Below, one piece after another: positions 48,369 through 50,874 of a DNA stretch of 50,874 bases (position 1 is the first letter of the stretch; every line of letters begins with the position of its first letter). The notes under the pieces are model-generated. The model was not told the DNA's origin, made no database searches, and saw only the letters and a list, made by a program, of their open reading frames with translations. The stretch comes from RGIG2707 sp045600065 (GTDB lineage: Bacteria > Bacillota > Clostridia > Peptostreptococcales > Anaerovoracaceae): positions 1 through 50,874 of the forward strand of contig JAZRXE010000055.1 of the NCBI GenBank assembly GCA_045600065.1, read 5' to 3'. The translations under genes were made by a program, and so were the position numbers.

Positions 48369-49900
48369 TTTCTGTGTCCGCCTATTGTGCCGTTGCGCTG
48401 TATTGCGGTAGCGCCCTCCTGCAGATCCATGCCCATGACAATGGCATTCTTGCCAAAGCGCTTGCGTATCTCCAGTATGGTCTGCTGCTGTCTGCGCTCT
48501 GCCTCGGTGTCGGCCTTCTGCGCTTCTTCTTTCTGTTTCTGCTGATCGGCAGCTGCCTGCAGAGAGAAGATATCCAGCTGCTCTTCGATCTCTTCCGCAG
48601 GGATGTCCTCCTCCGCAATCACATGGCTGGCAATCACATACATGCGGCGTACCAGCAGCGAGGGATCAACTATGCGGTCGAAAAGCTCCATGGTCTTTTC
48701 GGTTATGAGCTTTGTAGAGGACGTATATTTACCCAGATTTATGCTGCCGTGGGCCATCTTGGGCATGCGCCTGCCGTAGGCATCCACGCTGACCGGGCCC
48801 TTGTATTTAGCCGCCCGTGCAGGATCCGTCAGATTCAGGGTATCGTAGCCGATGTCAAGCACCATCTGATCCGACACCAGGCCCTTGTCCACCAGCTCCA
48901 GCACAAGAGCATCCGTCATCTCGCGAACCACCAGCTTGGCAAGATCGAATCCATAAGGATCCTGAAGCACCTGACCGGAGCTGATACTGTTGCTTTCGGG
49001 CTTGTATGCCTTGATATCGGCAATGGTGCAGGGCTCCCAGCCCCAGGCGTGGTCTATCAGAAGCTCAGCGTTTATGCCGAACAGGCTGTAAAGCAGATCC
49101 TCGTTGAGAAAATCTCCGGGACCGCCGAGAGAACATCTGGCAACATCCCCCATGGTATACATGCCGTGAGCCTCCAGCTTTCTGGCATAACCCCTGCCTA
49201 TGCGCCAGAAGTCGGTAAGAGGCCTGTGATCCCATAGCTTGCGGCGGTAGCTCATCTCGTCAAGAACAGCTATGCGCACGCCGTTTTCATCTGCGGGGAT
49301 ATGCTTTGCCTCCACATCCATTGCTATCTTGGCAAGATACATATTGGGGCCCACGCCTGCGGTAGCGGTAATGCCCGTGCGGCTCAGAACCTCAAGGATA
49401 AGCTTTCTTGCAAACTGCTCGGCACTCAGCCCGTAGGTCCGCAGATAATCCGTGGCGTCTATGAAGACCTCGTCTATGGAATAGACATGAACATCCTCTG
49501 CAGACACATACTGCAGATAGGTCTGATAGATGCGAGTGCTGACCTCCATATACCTGGCCATGCGCGGCGCGGCAACCAGATAATCTACTGCCAGCGAGGG
49601 GTCTGCTTCAAGCTCCGGATACTTCCAGGACTTGCCGCTGAGCCTGCCTGAAGGGGAATCCAATGCCCTTCGGGCGTTCACCTCCCTGAGCTTTTGGATA
49701 ACCTCAAAAAGCCTGGCGCGTCCCGGTATCCCAAAGGATTTCAGGGACGGAGACACAGCCAGGCATATGGTCTTCTCCGTGCGGCTCAGATCTGCCACCA
49801 CCAGATTCGTGGTCAGCGGATCCAGGCCCCGGTCAGAACACTCCACCGAAGCGTAGAATGATTTAAGGTCTATGGCGATATAGCTTCTTTCCTGAGGCAA
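48365..49900 (-). CDS. Y-family translesion DNA polymerase (UmuC/UvrX-like)
   Basis: This 511-residue polymerase copies damaged DNA. The palm has D10 (IAIDLKSFYASVE) and the catalytic pair in VYSIDEVFID (about 119-128). Helix-hairpin-helix, little-finger and tail regions follow. The tail contains QLDIF (about 441-445), a good beta-clamp-binding motif, then a Gln/Glu-rich stretch and the subfamily ending RFGKNAIVMGMDLQEGAT with IGGHRK. It starts with TTG at 49900, supported by AAAGGAAA 8 bp upstream. This subfamily occurs on chromosomes, prophages and plasmids; together with its YolD-like partner it forms a typical module. No LexA-type box is recognisable upstream, which is U32 coding sequence. 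Confidence 0.9.
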   Translation of the reverse strand: MPQERSYIAIDLKSFYASVECSDRGLDPLTTNLVVADLSRTEKTICLAVSPSLKSFGIPGRARLFEVIQKLREVNARRALDSPSGRLSGKSWKYPELEADPSLAVDYLVAAPRMARYMEVSTRIYQTYLQYVSAEDVHVYSIDEVFIDATDYLRTYGLSAEQFARKLILEVLSRTGITATAGVGPNMYLAKIAMDVEAKHIPADENGVRIAVLDEMSYRRKLWDHRPLTDFWRIGRGYARKLEAHGMYTMGDVARCSLGGPGDFLNEDLLYSLFGINAELLIDHAWGWEPCTIADIKAYKPESNSISSGQVLQDPYGFDLAKLVVREMTDALVLELVDKGLVSDQMVLDIGYDTLNLTDPARAAKYKGPVSVDAYGRRMPKMAHGSINLGKYTSSTKLITEKTMELFDRIVDPSLLVRRMYVIASHVIAEEDIPAEEIEEQLDIFSLQAAADQQKQKEEAQKADTEAERRQQQTILEIRKRFGKNAIVMGMDLQEGATAIQRNGTIGGHRK

Positions 49901-49912
49901 TATATTTCCTTT

Positions 49913-50874
49913 CTACTGTATTTCTCTGGAATAAAGGCCGGAGGTGCGGCGGAATCCGGGTGTTATGCCATCCTTGAACATGGCCGCGATATTTCTGCAC
50001 TGATCCTTGGATTCGATGGTGAAGTACAGCGTTTTGAAGCTGACCTCGGGCATGGGTTTGTCCCCAAGATACAGGGGCAGGCAGTTGTGCAGCTCGCTGT
50101 ACTGCCGTTCGCGGCACAGCAGCGGGAACTGCTCGCCGGTGCGGTCCGTAAGGTAGTTCAGCCCGCTGCAGCCCTTGCAGCCGTCCTTTCCGGCTGCCAC
50201 AGGACAGGCTCTGAACTTCATAAGAGGCAGTCTTCCGTAGGCGATAAAGCCGACAGGAAGGCAGGGCTTGAGCTTTCTCATATTTGCGAAGCTCATCTCC
50301 ATGGAAAGGCAGGCATCGGCCAGTCCGAAAGCGGCGTGCTCCCGCAGAGAGATGCTGTTGAGTATGTTGAGTCCGTAGCCTCCGTGTATGCAAAGGCCCA
50401 GCTCAGAGGCGATCTGAACCGCGCCGTCGTTGTCTGCGGTCACGTGCTTCAGGCCCTTAGCCTGAAGGGCAGCCAGACGCTTCTTCATGGCAGCTCCGCT
50501 GCCGGGCCAGAGCATGAAGGGCATCTCCGCATAGAGCCGGTCGGCATATGCTTCCAGCAGCTCCGGGTGGAGCTCGATCTGGGTCACGGGCAGGATCAGG
50601 GCTTCAGTGCCGTCCGTATCGAATATCTGATCTGCGGTCTCGAAGCGGTAGCGGAAGGGATGCTCCACAGCTTCGCCCATGGGCACGGCAGTCTGCAGAC
50701 GGCTGATCTCGTCTTCAGCCGCGGCGGCAGACCCGCCCCTTCCCTCTCTTTCCGCTGCTTCAAAATCGTAGGGCTTAGCGCCCTTGATATCATCCAGCTG
50801 CTCCAGGGCGCTGCGCCTTAAGGCATTCAGAGATGATGCGGGCAGCATCAGACCCGGATCAGCGGAAAGCTCCA
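49913..50874 (-). CDS. U32-family peptidase-like protein, 3' part (5' end outside window)
   Basis: The frame is open to the right edge of the window, so the gene is cut off at its N terminus; about 320 C-terminal residues are seen. The start-like ATG at 50848 is internal, since ELSADPGLMLPASSLNALRR runs through it (core PASSLNALRR is typical). A DUF3656-like middle and a U32-type cysteine cluster CPVAAGKDGCKGC plus two later cysteines suggest a [4Fe-4S] site. Members of this family (for example RlhA and TrhP) are linked to RNA hydroxylation more than to proteolysis. It is followed by the polymerase gene after 12 bp, so they are probably one transcript. Confidence 0.82.
   Translation of the reverse strand, partial: ELSADPGLMLPASSLNALRRSALEQLDDIKGAKPYDFEAAEREGRGGSAAAAEDEISRLQTAVPMGEAVEHPFRYRFETADQIFDTDGTEALILPVTQIELHPELLEAYADRLYAEMPFMLWPGSGAAMKKRLAALQAKGLKHVTADNDGAVQIASELGLCIHGGYGLNILNSISLREHAAFGLADACLSMEMSFANMRKLKPCLPVGFIAYGRLPLMKFRACPVAAGKDGCKGCSGLNYLTDRTGEQFPLLCRERQYSELHNCLPLYLGDKPMPEVSFKTLYFTIESKDQCRNIAAMFKDGITPGFRRTSGLYSREIQ

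Overview
This window looks like chromosome of a strictly anaerobic, low-to-mid-GC Gram-positive bacterium of the Clostridia (Eubacteriales). The pointers are a division/cell-wall cluster in Firmicutes order (mraZ, rsmH, ftsL, PASTA-type penicillin-binding protein, murF, mraY, murD, ftsW, murG, divIB/ftsQ, ftsZ), the pheS-pheT-zapA-mutS2 block, an oxygen-sensitive 2-hydroxyacyl-CoA dehydratase-type iron-sulfur protein with its ATP-driven activator, and a probable selenocysteine protein. A closer placement (for example Family XIII/Anaerovoracaceae) is only a guess.

Layout. 0.2-0.6 kb: a small DtxR/MntR-type metal regulator. 0.7-3.7 kb, minus strand: a redox block. It holds an 86-residue glutaredoxin-like gene with an in-frame TGA at codon 12 followed by a bacterial SECIS-like hairpin, an iron-sulfur flavoprotein, then (after a terminator) a double-cubane-type dehydratase-family protein and its ASKHA ATPase activator. 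3.9-5.7 kb: an ABC exporter half-transporter. 6.0-11.6 kb, plus strand: a nucleoside uptake operon (BMP-family lipoprotein, double ATPase, two permeases) ending in a nucleoside phosphorylase; import and phosphorolysis would work in sequence. 11.7 kb: tRNA-Ser(CGA) on the minus strand with its own promoter.

11.8-35.6 kb is an almost unbroken minus-strand run. Read in the direction of transcription it goes mraZ to ftsQ, ftsZ, an RNA methyltransferase, pheS, pheT, zapA, mutS2, argS, a TPR protein, a lipid kinase and a class-I amidotransferase-like hydrolase. Internal terminators after ftsL, ftsQ and ftsZ suggest several transcription units. The mraZ promoter carries three exactly 10-bp-phased GTGGRG repeats, the expected MraZ autoregulatory site. 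murE, murC, murB and ftsA are absent from the cluster.

35.8-40.7 kb: a membrane DUF3810 protein, divergent from a plus-strand operon of a small coiled-coil membrane protein, a polysaccharide deacetylase, a NYN-LOTUS putative RNase and RNase HII. A 26-bp tandem repeat follows, then an alpha/beta hydrolase. 40.8-47.8 kb: a type I restriction-modification operon, read fic, hsdM, hsdS, hsdR, behind a promoter flanked by a perfect 15-bp inverted repeat. 48.0-49.9 kb: a Y-family translesion polymerase with a YolD-like partner. The window ends inside a U32-family peptidase-like gene.

The item most worth following is the selenocysteine glutaredoxin-like gene at 3464-3724, which a standard gene caller would miss or truncate, together with its iron-sulfur flavoprotein partner. 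No intergenic stretch exceeds 300 bases; the larger gaps are described as features. The first 150 bases hold no element I recognise.
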